This document shows positions 44,531 through 56,633 of a stretch of 64,000 nt of DNA, one piece after another. A program made the position numbers and the translations under genes. Below the pieces are notes generated by a model. It was not told the origin of the DNA. It saw nothing but the letters and a program-made list of their open reading frames with translations, and searched no databases. How positions within the stretch are numbered: the first letter of the stretch is position 1; each line of letters begins with the position of its first letter. The DNA is taken from NCBI GenBank assembly GCA_034440575.1, contig JAOTOL010001604.1, positions 1,222,001 to 1,286,000 on the forward strand, written 5' to 3'. This DNA is from Imbricaverruca yamaguchii. Lineage: Eukaryota; Arthropoda; Thecostraca; Neoverrucidae.

Positions 44531-46830
44531 GAGCTCACCTCATGAGGTGCCGAAGGGAAGCCTACTTCCGGCGTCTCCGTCCGGATTCGGTAATGGAAAT
44601 TACTCACAAATCGATGTGTCCCTGAAGAGGTATCCCACTGGTCGCGCCACAGCCAACATCAACTGCAATGGCACGCCACCGAACTGAAACGCATATCACG
44701 TGGAAATCCGCTGGCTCCAACGCCTATTTCAATTTCGGTTATTGACTTTGTGTGCTTCAGCTAGACTGCGCAGTGGATCTGCGGGTGTGGCCGTGGTAAG
44801 CGAGACGTACGCGATGGTGGTCGGGGTGTTACTTCGCAATACCAAGAGACAGCATCACAACCACTGGTGAGCCAGTTCTCCATCCTCTGCGGTCGTACAG
44901 CGCTGTCAACAATTACCGATGTGAGACCACGGCTGAAAAAAACACAGCCATTCAATGGATTCTTGCCACCCGAGGATTAAGCCTTCACAAATACTACGCA
45001 CTCCACTGAAATTTCAACGGATCCGCTTACAACATGTTCATGATGTGAAACTCTTTTGCAGTCCTCCCCCAGTCACTATATTATCGCCGGCTGGTTTTTA
45101 TTTGGTGGCCTTCTAGTAATTTTTCACCACAAACTAGCTAAAGAGAGGAAGAGAAAAAAATGCACCATGACTGCATGTCATGAAATATAATTTGCCCAAC
45201 TTCCATCATTCACATTCTCTTATCAAAAATAATTGCAACAGCAAACCTTGTGGGAACGTAGCACATGATGCAAGCGAAGAATGTACGCACTTACCTGTGC
45301 AAAGCTGCACAGGTAAGTGCGTCTCAGAGCCAAAAGACGTCATCGTCTCGCACATAATTACAACAAATGTTGAGCTGTGTCACAATCGGTGACTGTCGAT
45401 TGCATTTCCTGCCGGTTGATTTAAATTGCCGAGGAGTTCGTGTGAGAGCTGAACGCAGCTCTCATTATTTAAAAATAGCTAATCTGAGAGACCAGGCTAC
45501 CGGAAGCTATGATAATAACGAAAAGATAAATCGAATCGGCGCGGGGAGGTGTTGTGCAACCACCGGGGTACGCAGCACACCTCTGAAACAGCGCGGGGAG
45601 GTGTTGTGCAACCACCGGGGTACGGCAGCAAAATTACTCAGCGTGGCAGACCTCACGTACGCTTTCATAGCACACGCAGGCTGTAGTGCTGACAACGCTG
45701 ACTACATCCTCCAACAATGCATAAACTATCCGAGATGGGAGCAGTGAACTTCTTGGAACGAATGGAAAACGAGGAGGGAGTTGCGACGAGCCTTGATCGG
45801 GAAATGCGATGTAAACAATGGTCTAGCGCTGACAGATGCCCACTTGTTGACATGATGAAATACCGGAAGGACGTTCTGCTCAACTAAAGCAAGTATATAG
45901 TAAGACTAACCCAAGCATCATTGCATAGCACAATATCAAACCAGTGTTTCAGCAAGCGGGCCTATGTGCCTCCCGGAAAGATAGTCGGAAAGCTTCATAT
46001 CATTATTTCCGTTGCACACGACGCAGCGCAGGGATTCCACTGCGGTGCCGCGTCACGATCGTGTATCCGAGTGGTGCGTATTGGCGTCATGGTGACAATA
46101 CATGTCACCAAAGCCAGTGGTGCGTGCACGACGCCACAAAGTATGGCGCATGCTATTCTTACGCATTTGGTTCCAGCTCTCCCAAGTCGGATTCCAGAGC
46201 TGACAAGGGTCCCCTGTTTTTCTGATTGCGTGCTGCCCAATATAAAAAGCAGGCCTAACTTTAAAAATTATGCCACCACAATCACGATTTAAGCATGCCG
46301 TGCGACCGGCACTGCTTCGCAACATCACGTGGGAAAAAAAGTTCTTGCGATGACATCACGGTAGGGGTCATGAGGGCTACGGCTAAGGAGAAGTTTGTCC
46401 CGGCCTGTACATCCTGATTGCACAGGCGACGCAAGAATTTATATCTGAAAAAAATTGTACTGTAATTACAGACTGTAGGAAAAGCTGGTGGAAATGTGCG
46501 GCTACATAAAATGTGCGCTGGAAGGCATGGGAGCGATGGTGGAGCTGTGGTCGGGTCGTGGTGCCTGGTGGTGATTTAGGGCGTGCCGACTACTTCGGTC
46601 ACTGTGTCCATTGTTGTGACAGAAGAGTGATTGCCTTCTGCACAGTTCGATATGCTTTCAAGGCCAACGCTTCAGCTAACACCATTGGTTTTGATACAAC
46701 AACAGCGTATCATAGCTTCCACAGGTCATGACATCCACAGTTATTATCGGTTATTCATATCCATCCTGTGCAATAATAGCCACCAGCTGTGTGGATGTAC
46801 TTGTAAGTAAATATAATATAAATACATACA
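44531..46830. other. 3' flank of lectin gene, no further gene recognised
   Basis: It holds the hairpin at 45286-45321 and a tandem duplication of 51 bp (GCGCGGGGAGGTGTTGTGCA... at 45540 and 45591). Frames under 130 codons have no motif. Confidence 0.45.
45286..45321. repeat. Perfect 16-bp hairpin with splice-donor-like arms
   Basis: Arms CGCACTTACCTGTGCA (45286-45301) and TGCACAGGTAAGTGCG (45306-45321), loop AAGC. Each strand shows a consensus 5' splice site CAG/GTAAGT. Confidence 0.93.
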
Positions 46831-47245
46831 TCTCACAACCTCCGCACCACCGGAGCGGTCATAACTTCCACAGGTTACAGCATCCACAACTCGGATGCGG
46901 TCATAAACTCCATAGCTCGCAACCTCCACATATTCAAGAACTCCATAATTTCCTCGAATCAGCTAACTATCGGTAGATGGCAGCACGGTCTAGGTAGTAT
47001 CGAAGCGAATATGGAATTAATATCATGAGATTAAGCGCTGAAGCATAGTAACCTAACCTTACGTAACATAACGCCTAGACCGCGCTGCTACCTTGCGACA
47101 GCTAACTGAAGCGATGTTTCCAGGAAATTATGAGGTTCTTGAATCTATGGAAGTTGTGAGCTGTAGAGGTTATCACCGCATCGGAGTTGTGCAGGCTGTG
47201 ACCTGTGGAGATTATGATCGCTTCGTAGTTGTGGAGGTTGTGAAC
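46831..47245. mobile_element. Foldback element with internally repetitive arms
   Basis: Left arm 46831-46994 is the reverse complement of right arm 47074-47245 at roughly 80% identity, around a 79-nt loop. The arms are built from GGAGGTT(A/G)TGA / CTGTGGA-type units; further units continue to about 47310 on the right. The inner ends (CGGTCTAGG / CCTAGACCG) pair well. No coding frame. Confidence 0.8.
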
Positions 47246-48612
47246 TGTGGAGGTTATGACCTATGGAAGTTACAACCACTTCGGCCGTGCTGAATTTGTG
47301 GAGGTTATGAACTGTGAACTGGAAGTTCTAATACACCTCCGCCACAACAGATATCCTACGTCAAATGTAGCGGCCATTTAGTACACAATATATTCCTGCA
47401 TGATGCCGGTGTGTATTAAGAACAGAGCTGCGCACTGATCGCATGGAAAAGTTGCGGTACTGTACTTGTTTCACCGTTATGGCTATTTGTGTCGCTGCAA
47501 GTCACACGTCGGTGTGTGGCACCTGTGTGGAATCGTATTGTTCCGACATGTCGATCATCATTTAAATCAGAGAAATCTGCCTGTAACTTTTCGAGTTAGG
47601 AAAGGCAGCTGCCACCCATAGTTTGCGAAAATAGCGTTGCAGCGTGTAACTATATTTTCGGGACATCAAAAAGCCACGTTATAATGACATCGAGCGACGC
47701 TGCCCACGTGACCTAAGGTCATGAGGTCATGAGATCAAAAACTTAAATTTAAAAGTGCAAAAATGAAAAAGGTTCCATAGATCATGGCCAAATCAACGAC
47801 ATGTAGCTTTCTGCCATTTAAAAAAGTCCCTGGCGCCATTACGAGTGCTGGACGAGGGAGGGCGAGAAGCTGGGAAGCCGTGAGACTCCATTTCAGGCAC
47901 AGGATCTGTCACCAAACCGCCAAGGAGAATTGGTGAGCCGACCGCAGCTGCACTCCTTCAACAGCCCTTGGAGGTATGCATCGTACCTCAAATACAATGC
48001 ACCACGCCACAGTGTCGTATTATAATGTGGTTCACGTTGTGCAACTGTCCCCTCGTCCCGCAGCCATCACGCTCTTATGCTGCCGCATGCGATCCTTCAG
48101 CGCGAGAGACGGCTACGTCTGAAATTGCCAGACCCCGCGGCGTTTAGGCCACGTGATGCATGACGTCACGGGGTGAACCAACAGAAACATGGACGGGCTG
48201 TGAGCGCCCACCGCGATCCCATGGGATGGGATGTGCGTCATACACTGAGTGCTGGTCATGGAATTCCCCAATTTCACTTCTGTGATCTTTGTGGAAACCA
48301 CAAAACCGTGCGACATGCAGCATGCAACAGAGAGTGTCACGGGTCGATTAAGCAGCCGGGCTCGGAAGGAGTCAAGAATGTTTGTGACGAAACTAGTATC
48401 TCGTTCAACTGAAAATAAGCGAATTATACTCTCATACTGGGAAAGCAATGTAGAACTTTATGCGGAAAGATATAGTAATTATATTTGTAATCAAAAGCAT
48501 TCAGCTTCACGTAAAATCTCCAGCTTTTTTGTATTTTTTAGCGCGGCCGGCTTAGTGCGACGGCACTACTGAAGGGCAGCCTGGCCTCGTCACCAGCCGT
48601 GCCGTGCCGCCT
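47246..48612. other. Intergenic stretch
   Basis: Contains a third TGACCTAAGGTCA near 47709 with a further AGGTCA beside it. Otherwise no gene or repeat is recognised. Confidence 0.4.
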
Positions 48613-49040
48613 CAGACAGGACAGGACAGGACAGACAGACAGGACAGGACAGGACAGGACAGGACAGGACAGGACAGGACAGGACAGGACAGGACAGGAC
48701 AGGACAGGACAGGACAGGACAGGACAGGACAGGACAGGACAGGACAGGACAGGACAGGACAGGACAGGACAGGACAGGACAGGACAGGACAAGACAGGAC
48801 AGGACAGGACAGGACAGGACAGGACAGGACAGGACAGGACAGGACAGGACAGGACAGGACAGGACAGGACAGGACAGGACAGGACAGGACAGGACAGGAC
48901 AGGACAGGACAGGACAGGACAGGACAGGACAGGACAGGACAGGACAGGACAGGACAGGACAGGACAGGACAGGACAGGACAGGACAGGACAGGACAGGAC
49001 AGGACAGGACAGGACAGAACATGACCAGGACAGGACAGCA
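48613..49040. repeat. (ACAGG)n pentanucleotide array
   Basis: About 80 nearly perfect copies of a 5-nt unit, with only a few interruptions near the ends and one A substitution at about 48791. All six frames stay open, which creates long false ORFs. Confidence 0.98.
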
Positions 49041-49059
49041 GCCCACCGCCAGCACTCAC

Positions 49060-49214
49060 CTGAACTGCGCCGTGGAACTCCGCGGCCGGCTCGAAGCAGT
49101 CGACGCTGGCGACGCCGACGCGAAGCAGCTGGCGCGTGAGGACATCGGGGCCGGGCGCCAGCTCGACGCGAGGCAGGTGGTGATGCGCTGGGTCCTGACT
49201 GTGCACGGGACCAC
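49060..49214 (-). CDS. Unidentified internal exon C (51 codons + 2 nt)
   Basis: The acceptor at 49215-49216 follows a pyrimidine-rich run (CTCCTGCACCCCGACAG), and the donor at 49059 is a perfect CAG/GTGAGT. The frame consistent with these sites contains PRVELAPGPDVLTRQLLRVG and ASVDCFEPAAEFHGAVQ. GC-rich, with protein-like composition and no recognised family. It begins only about 20 bp from the edge of the (ACAGG)n array. Confidence 0.55.
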
Positions 49215-49364
49215 CTGTCGGGGTGCAGGAGGGGAGTGGAGGGGGCGCACCGTCACTGGCTGCCGATCACCCCACAGGCACATGATGTACCCTCGGTGTC
49301 ACGGTCCCCATCAGGTCACTTCATTTTCATTCGCTTCGATTCTGTTAGCCAAAGCCTTGGTTAT

Positions 49365-49420
49365 TGGGCGCGAATGATCAGCCCTAGTCGATGCGCCCTA
49401 AAGCCCAAATAACTAACTAA
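49365..49420 (+). mobile_element. 5'-truncated SINE family 3 insert
   Basis: A 56-nt insert ending AAATAACTAACTAA. It is bracketed by the 16-nt duplication CCAAAGCCTTGGTTAT at 49349-49364 and 49421-49436. Confidence 0.85.
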
Positions 49421-49789
49421 CCAAAGCCTTGGTTATGCCAGCGTAGTGTAGCCACGCGGCACTTCGTGACCAGTTGGTCACAGTTGGACCACGCTGAGCC
49501 AGTGAGGCGATCCGTCTGCCATTGTTTAAGAACTAGATGAAGGCAAATGATGCTTGGAAATACTGGTGGAGATACTCAAACTATCGCGACAGTTCCAGTA
49601 TTTTAATTTTATTTCAGTGAGGTGTGACAGCAATATAGTTTGACTATTATGGTAAATTAGTAGTAAAATCACACCCACCAGCCACTTAATAATGTATTAT
49701 ATACAATGCCTCTGGTGATTTCAGCTGCTTCGTCAACTGTTTACTATAATTTGCTGATGAGCATTGCACCTCCTGTCGTTCTATGCGCG

Positions 49790-49961
49790 GGGACGAGTAG
49801 TCTGAGGGTAAGATGCTCGTCTCGCAATCGAAAGGTTGTGGGTTCGAGTCTCACATGCCGCTACTCTTCGCCCGCGACCAATCGGCGTGAGAGCTTGGCG
49901 ACGCTGCATGACTCAACGGTCGATGTGTCGTAAAACCAATAACCAATCAATAACCAACCAA
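49790..49961 (+). mobile_element. tRNA-derived SINE, family 1 (copy C)
   Basis: GGGGACGAGTAGTCTGAGGG head, B-box GGTTCGAGTCTC, tail of AACCAAT repeats. It has the exact 14-nt duplication TCGTTCTATGCGCG at 49776-49789 and 49962-49975. It is inserted just upstream of the Gypsy-type gag remnant. Confidence 0.92.
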
Positions 49962-49975
49962 TCGTTCTATGCGCG

Positions 49976-52046
49976 ATCAACTCTGACACGTGCTCTGGTT
50001 TACGCCACGACTGCCATGGAGACGTCTGCGCCGGGTACGCCGCCGTTTCTCCCGGTCCCACGGGACCCTGCTATACCGTGGGTGAGATGGCTGCCTCTGT
50101 TCGAGACGTGCTTGCTGTTGGTGGAGAGCACTGCTCGGTTGCGCGCCGACTGGCGCTGCTGCTTGTGCGCTCGGCACGGAGAGACAGCGCACCTACCATG
50201 GTCCGCCACTGTCGGTCAAGTCCGAGTCAGAACTGATTGGGAACATCCCGTGTGTATCTTTAGCGAGTGTTTCGTTTATTTATTGGTTGGTTCACGACAC
50301 ACTTTATGCACATTCACGGCTAATGGCGCCGCCCACACTGTTTCGCCGGTGGGCCGCGGGATTGGGAAATGTCCTGAGTGGCGCTAGAGTCGAACCCGGG
50401 ACCTTTGGTGCCCATAGCCCGACACCTTAACCACTCGGCCATCCCCGCCCCTTAGCGAGTGTTTCACACCCAAGACGAATATTGTTGCAGAGGTATAGTT
50501 TCGCGGGCCGTGGCCATATGCCCAGTGAAACTACAGCTCAATTGGTGAGTATATTGTGTCAGATGTCGGCAACTTGTAATGACGAAGACATGGCCGACGA
50601 ATTTATTCGGGACCAAGTAGTATCTAGGACCCTGTTATCTCGACTACGACAGCGTCCGTTTCTGGAACCAACTCTGGACCCGGCGAAGACTCTAGTTATT
50701 GCTTTAACGGTAGAGACAGTAGAACGTGAAGCTGCAGTCACGCCAGGCTCCTACCATGGTGAGGTCCAGACAGTGCAAACGGGTGGAGAGCGTGTACATG
50801 GCAAGACAGCCCGCCCCACTCGGTACCAACAGGTGGTGCCCCCTGTTGGGCTCGGTGGTTCTTGCTCTCGGGGCGCATCAAACCGCCGGTGCAGAGGGCA
50901 GCACCAGCGCTTCTGTTGTGGCGGACAACATTATGCGGAGACGCCCAACTCTCCTACCAAGGGACAAAAATGTCACAACTGTGGCAAAGGAGGGCACTTC
51001 TCGAGCATGTGTAGCGGAGCAACGGCAGTTGCGGGCATCCAAGCTGTCTAATGTGCATGGACTGTTGGTGGGTATGACAAGACTGAAGGCTGTGCAGGGA
51101 GGTGGTTCCATGGTGATGACAGTGGATACAGAATCACCCCAGGGTCTCTAGTGCCAAGACACTGTGTACGTGAGGTGTCACTGGACAAGAGTGTTGTTTG
51201 TTTACATGCCTATCAGGGTTCAATTTTTCGAGTGTTTGGTTTACATGTAGTGTGCAGATGAAGTGTAAGGATTCAGCATATTGCCAAGCTATATGTTGTG
51301 CCGTCATGGGGTTAGGCCTGATGAGTGTTCGGGTGAATGTTGCGGATAACAATGTGTGTGCTTTGTCGCAGGCTGGTCATTTTGATCGCCCTTCATTTTG
51401 GAGGCTCCAAAACAGGCCACCATGTCTCATAACCGGTTTCCAGCACTGAGTTACCGTCAACCCATGCTATTTCCCGGATCAAATTGTTCTGTAACGAAAT
51501 TCAAAGTCGAAGAGATTTGGGAGACACGATCGCCCTATTCCAAACCCACGTTGAGTATCCTGAATAAATCCGTCTCCTTCCAGATAACTATCATATCCTT
51601 GACAGCTGTGTGCTACCCACGAGAGCCACGTGGTCATGTCGCCCTTACACTCTTCCAGGCTGTTCCTCTACCCACCGGTCCATGGCGGAAGGTCATGGTC
51701 GATCTCATTAGCCCTTTACCGGGCAACCGTCGGGAACGCTACGGTATCGTGGTATGCGATGTCAACGGCCCGATGGCCCGAGGCTGCGCTATGCTCGGAT
51801 GTCCTCGCGAGCACAGTGGTGGACTTGCTCACCGGAGATGCAATGTGGGCTAGGAACCACCGGATTCGAAAGTCTGCAGGAGTCAGGCTGATTCGTGTCG
51901 CGACCCCGACAGGTCCCGTCAGCTACCGCCTAGACAGCGGTCGGAGGGTGCATGCCAGGGACCTGACGGGTGCTGAAGTCACGCAGGAAGAGCCACCGGA
52001 CGCGCTGACTAGTACTGGATGCGCCACGCGCCGCCATGGACGCTAA
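49976..52046 (+). pseudogene. Decayed Ty3/Gypsy-type retrotransposon (gag, protease scar, integrase)
   Basis: The gag N-terminus starts at ATG 50019 (PPFLPVPRDPAIPW), soon loses frame, and is interrupted by the SINE at 50274-50451. 50482-51051 carries the C-terminal gag with a CCHC zinc knuckle (CHNCGKGGHFSSMC). Around 51120 a protease-like box reads VDTESP where VDTGSP is usual, followed by a stop. Reverse transcriptase and RNase H are absent. 51640-52046 retains pieces of an integrase core (PWRKVMVDLISPLPG) and a C-terminal region, in two frames. It is about 2 kb against 5 kb or more for a complete element and cannot be active. Confidence 0.82.
50274..50451 (-). mobile_element. tRNA-derived SINE, family 2 (copy B), nested in gag remnant
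   Basis: Nearly identical to the SINE at 21620-21794. It has an exact 14-nt duplication, TTAGCGAGTGTTTC, at 50260-50273 and 50452-50465. Confidence 0.93.
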
Positions 52047-52079
52047 GGTTTAGCGCGGTTCTCCGCTTTGTACTCGGAG

Positions 52080-52345
52080 CCCAGTCAGGAACGCACAAGG
52101 AGGCCCCAAAACGGGTGAGGTTCCACTAACGTAGAAAAGGATGGTTCCAAGACGTGGCAGGAGGGACCTAACTCGGAAAAGAACGAGACAAGATTGGAAA
52201 TGAGACCCCACGATGAACGAGGAGGCCCCTAATATTGGAGAGGAATGTTATTGGATAAGAGAGATGACTCCCGGGCGGAAAAGGGCCCAAGAAGGGCAAG
52301 AAGGCCCCCAGGGAATGACAAGGACACTGAGATAGGAAAGGTCAC
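52080..52345. repeat. Purine-rich degenerate minisatellite
   Basis: AGGAGGCCCC-centred units of about 30 nt, resembling 19985-20950. Confidence 0.6.
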
Positions 52346-52373
52346 CTGTAATTGACCTGTAATTAAAAGGTCA

Positions 52374-52990
52374 CCGGTCACCGCGCGCCCGCCATCTAGC
52401 ATCTCATAACTTGCAATTCGCTCTCTCGACGCTAGATGTCAGTGTAGCGATCTACGTATCCAGGTCCGCTACATCTCGTTTCTTCGCTCATTTCCAATGC
52501 TCTGTGTCCAGTAGCCATCTGACATAATAGCCTTGCACATCACTGAGCCGACTTACCTGTATGCTTAACTCGCTTGCATTTGCTTTTCCATAGCTGCGCA
52601 CTTTAGTGTTTTAACTAGTACATATTGTTTGTTCTAGTCCGCGTGAAGTGTCGCTATGTCGTCATGTCAATATAGGCGGCGGAAATGACCTTTATGGTCC
52701 AGCACGCCTAAAAAACACGCTCCCCCATGTCAATACAAAGTACTCGTGTCCGACTCTCGCGAGTCATTTGAGGGGCAAGCTGGGGCAGCGGCGGCAACAC
52801 GCGTCACCGTCGCCGCGGAATTCTACTTCTTTCTCCTTCTATCCCTTCGAGGCGTCTGGACCGCACTGAGGGGCTGGTACAGCGTAGCTGTGCACGTCCC
52901 AGGTGTTCTTTGGCAAAGACGTCTCCCTGTGGCTTTCCCAGATCATTTACGCCTATCCACACATCACACACGCACCCCATAGGCGCTACA
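52374..52990 (-). mobile_element. LTR-like repeat, copy 1 (inverted)
   Basis: Reading on the minus strand from 52990, TGTAGCGCCT...CAGGCGTAAATGATCTGGG...GACGTCT and so on to ...GCGGGCGCGCGGTGA near 52374. About 560 bp without the 53-nt LINE insert at 52673-52725. It starts with TG as LTRs do. No target duplication was found, so 'solo LTR' is a hypothesis. The other copies are 56368-56633 joined to 60711-60997, and 62419-62905. Confidence 0.65.
52673..52725 (+). mobile_element. Severely 5'-truncated LINE 3' end
   Basis: 53 nt matching the 3' terminus of the LINE at 56634-58850 (GGCGG...ATGACCTTTATGGTCC...CGCCTAAAAA...CTCCCC). It is flanked by an exact 10-nt duplication, CATGTCAATA, at 52663-52672 and 52726-52735. 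The copy of the host repeat at 62680-62690 shows the empty site. Confidence 0.88.
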
Positions 52991-55329
52991 GGGAAGCCCA
53001 GACCATGGTGTGATTTATGAGCCGGCATAAACCCCACTGGTTTTCCCAGAGCATGTTCATGCAAACAGGGTGAAACGGTGCACGACCCGCATATTTCGAA
53101 GGATAAGCAAACGATATTCGACGTATATTTATGAGGCGTTTTTGCAAGGTCAGCCAACATGTTACATCTCAGCTACTCCAGGCGATCTCACTGCGGGGTC
53201 GACGATTTGACCAGAGGTGAAAAAACCGGCTACTCGGCCACGAGCGTGGGTGACTGATATTTGACAAATATCTCCGGTTGTGGTGACAACGTACGGCACC
53301 CTATCATCATTACGTATGGATTGTATTTATCATCAGGCTGTTTTGCCTCTTAACATGCCCAGTCACTTTGTATTTAATAACAATCCAAACATGTACGTAC
53401 GGATCATGTTTCAGTGCATGTATCAGAAGCGTACAGAAACAATTTAGTAGCTATGATCGAGGGGACATGGGGGCTGAAAAAAAAATCATACCACTCGTGG
53501 TAAAGTCCATAGGGTTTAACACTGCCGTGGAAAGCCTGTCACCTATGAACTGTCCCGTCCCCGTCCAAAGATTGAGCCCACCGCAACGGTTTCGTTTTCC
53601 AGCGCAGTTTGTGGCGTGGGGCATAGCTCACATCACAGGTACAAGATTGGCGGATATCACGCGAAAGCTCCAAATGTTGGCTATCTGTCGAACACATTTC
53701 GTTGGGTCGGATCAACGTGTTGCGCGTGCGAGTCACTGGGGTCCTGAGGGAACTGAGTTCCGGTGAATGACCGGTCGCTCATAGGAATAGCATGTAAAAC
53801 TGAGATTTTTCGTTCGGAAAATCACCAATTTTAGCGCTCCCCATCGACCCGATTCAGACTGCAATATCTCGACAACCAATGGACGGATTGACACCAAACT
53901 AACACCTCAGTATTGCCACTACAATCGTCAACATCGTCGTGACAACTGTTTCCGAGGCACGCGCCACGCGCACGCGAGATGGGTGTGGAAAGCGGAAGCG
54001 ACGTTTTTGAGCGTTTTTCACGATTTGGTCTGGTTATCGGAAACGGCTAAATTTAGCGACTTGTCGTTACCTTCACATCATGGCCCCATGTACCGGCTAC
54101 AGTTTTCCAATTGACGATCAGTGGCTGCAGTGTGTGGGCGCAGTCATCGTGACACGGGCTGCACGTGTTTCAGTCCGTTAAAAAATGGTCCGCTTTCCAC
54201 TGTCTCCACACCACTGTCGAATGACAATTCGGGGAGAACGTTGTACGTGCACTCTTTGTGATGGTCAGGTCCTTCGGATTTTACCCATCACAAATACTTT
54301 TGTGCAATCGTCGCTGCCCGCAACTGTTACCAGGCGTCACTTTCGGCAATCTCAAGCGGCAGAAGGGGCGGGACAATATGCTGTCAGTCCAGAGATTGAA
54401 TGCGACGCAACAGTTCCGTTTTCCGGCGCAGTTTGTTTTCAAAGCTGGTGAAGTACCAAAGCGCTGTTGAAGCTGAACTTGTGCATGCTTGCGTAAGTGG
54501 TGTTCCGTCTCTGAGAGTCAGGACAAGTATTGGAAACATGGTCTTGCCTTTGATGTTGGCCGCCCAAAATATTTGTTATCTCCAGGAAGTCTTCCACTTC
54601 ATTTTTCCAAAAGAGGAATTGAGTCTGGCAATAACTGCGATCTCCTTGATGTTTGCTCATGATCATGCGAACATGAAAACACGGAGCATGACCGTGAAAA
54701 GTGCGAAAAGTTTTTGATGGCAGAAACAAATCACATCATTCTCCAACTTGGAATGCTACACAGTTTTCCTCTCATAATCCAGGATTCAGATTAAAAGAAA
54801 AGTCCTGAAAGTCCTCTGCTCTATACCAACCTGTAATGCCACATGATTTTCCTTTCAAATTCCAGAATTAGAGCCATAAAACCTCCTCTCCAAGACATAA
54901 ACCCAATCCTTGTTACACCTAACTGAAGTGACACTTTTCTCGTTTCTCAGTCTAACATATTATTTCAGCCATTTTGCCACACCGCAGACTTCTGTAATCC
55001 TTATCATTAAAAAAAATGTTTTGGTTCTTCCAATGTGAGCCTTTATTTTAATAATTTCATCTGGTCACTTCCATGGGTTTTATTTATCAGTGTCAGAGCC
55101 CATGTTTTGTCATAAGCAGAACTTGTTGCATTGGGAAAAAGGTTTTTAAAAATGAATTACTTGAAACTAAAGCAAAATATAACCTATGGCACTCTGCCCT
55201 TGATATTGGTACTATATGGACTTCCTTATTGCACAAGGTAATTCTATTTGTATTAGTGAATTTCATTTTCGATGAGTCATTAGATTTGGAGAACAGCATG
55301 TTGCAATACCATATTTATTTGCATCATTA
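52991..55329. other. Intergenic stretch
   Basis: No gene recognised. A roughly 45-bp sequence (CGCAACGGTTTCGTTTTCCA / CGCAACAGTTCCGTTTTCCG, then GCGCAGTTTG) occurs at 53582 and again at 54406. Confidence 0.45.
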
Positions 55330-56240
55330 GGATGATGTGACCACTGATTCCCCTCAGAAATACTTATTTTTAGTTGGAAAGCAAAATAACGTAGTACTAT
55401 TGTTTAATACCTAAAATAGCCTGGCCTAGTTTGACCAGACTATTTTAGGTATTAAAATATCGCATTTTAAATTGCTTCTCTAATATACGCACAATTTGTG
55501 GGTTCAATATTACAGTTGTTAAGAAACCTAACCTAGCCTTATCCTTTTTTAATCTTATTTCTGTATGACATAAATTGAATACATCTTCACAATAAAAGCT
55601 AGCCTCACCTGTGGTTTTGTTTCTCTAACTAAAATGTTTGCACAACATATTGTGAGCACATTAAACCACAATCATACGCACCATAGATGGATATTGATGT
55701 ATACTCACCATAGAAGCATGATTAGTGTATAGGGTGTGTTGTAATTTGACATATTAATTAATAATTGAAGATCGTATATAATTGGACAAATTGGAGACCA
55801 CATATATACTAAAGCGTTCTTCTTTGTTCAATTTCAGCGGCATGGTTGATACTTCGCGCTCACACCTATGCATACGGGTATTAATGTGAGCTAACAACAT
55901 GTGACAGCCTGGTGGTGTTCGATATTCTGTAGGTGACAGGCTGAACACTTATTTCATCTCTGGATTTGGCAAGTATCGAAATGCGGGGCTGCCGCATGTC
56001 TGAGCCATAGAGTTTCCCTCCTTACTTTTCAGTTGGCAAGCAAAATGATAGCAAAAAGTACGGCTTGAAGTGGAGTAAAATATAATTAAGAATAAAGGTA
56101 AGCTTAAAAAGTGAACGCAGTCTGAGCTCTTGCTTTTAAAAACCATTACAATTAAAAGGGTACTGTTACTGCCTAAGGTTTATACATGATAAGCTTTGCA
56201 CACATTTTACCTCCATGAGGCAAGCAAAGGGTTAGGTAGC
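55330..56240. repeat. AT-rich dispersed repeat copies
   Basis: 55335-55400 (GATGATGTGACCACTGATTC, TTTAGTTGGAAAGCAAAATA) and 56010-56240 (TACTTTTCAGTTGGCAAGCA, TTTTACCTCCATGAGGCAAG) carry both end signatures of the family seen at 30400-30840. The sequence between them is AT-rich and non-coding. Confidence 0.6.
55403..55456. repeat. Perfect 17-bp inverted repeat
   Basis: TTTAATACCTAAAATAG at 55403-55419 is mirrored exactly at 55440-55456 around a 20-nt loop. Inner bases CTGG/CCAG extend the stem after one mismatch. Confidence 0.9.
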
Positions 56241-56367
56241 AAACACGTCTCTGGACACGATGAAGGTGATGGAACCATTTGCTCTTGTGAAAATTTGTCG
56301 ATTTTTCTGTAATCTTCATGATATGTATTCCTTTTCTGAACAAAAGGTTTAAGAACGAACATTCTAT

Positions 56368-56633
56368 TGTAGCGCCTGTGGAGTGCGTTTGTGGATGTGT
56401 GGATAGGCGTAAAGTATCTGGGAAAGCCACCGGGAGACGTCTTTGCCAAATAACACATGGGACGTGCATAACTACGCTGTATCACCCACTCAGTGCGGTC
56501 CCGACGTCTCGAAGGGATAGTAGGAGAAAGAAGTAGGGTTCCGTGGCGGCGGTTACGGATGTTACCGCCGCTGCACCGGCTTGCCCCTCAAACGACTCGC
56601 GAGAGTGGGACACGATAACTGTGTATTGACATG
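56368..56633 (+). mobile_element. LTR-like repeat, copy 2, left part
   Basis: TGTAGCGCCTGTGGAGTGCG onward, matching 62419-62690 closely. It is interrupted after TATTGACATG (56624-56633) by two LINE copies and resumes at 60711. Confidence 0.75.

Noticed and set aside
48538..49377. Long frames reading DRTGQ or VLSCP repeats on both strands
   Set aside because: All frames are open in a 5-nt repeat without stops; not a protein gene.
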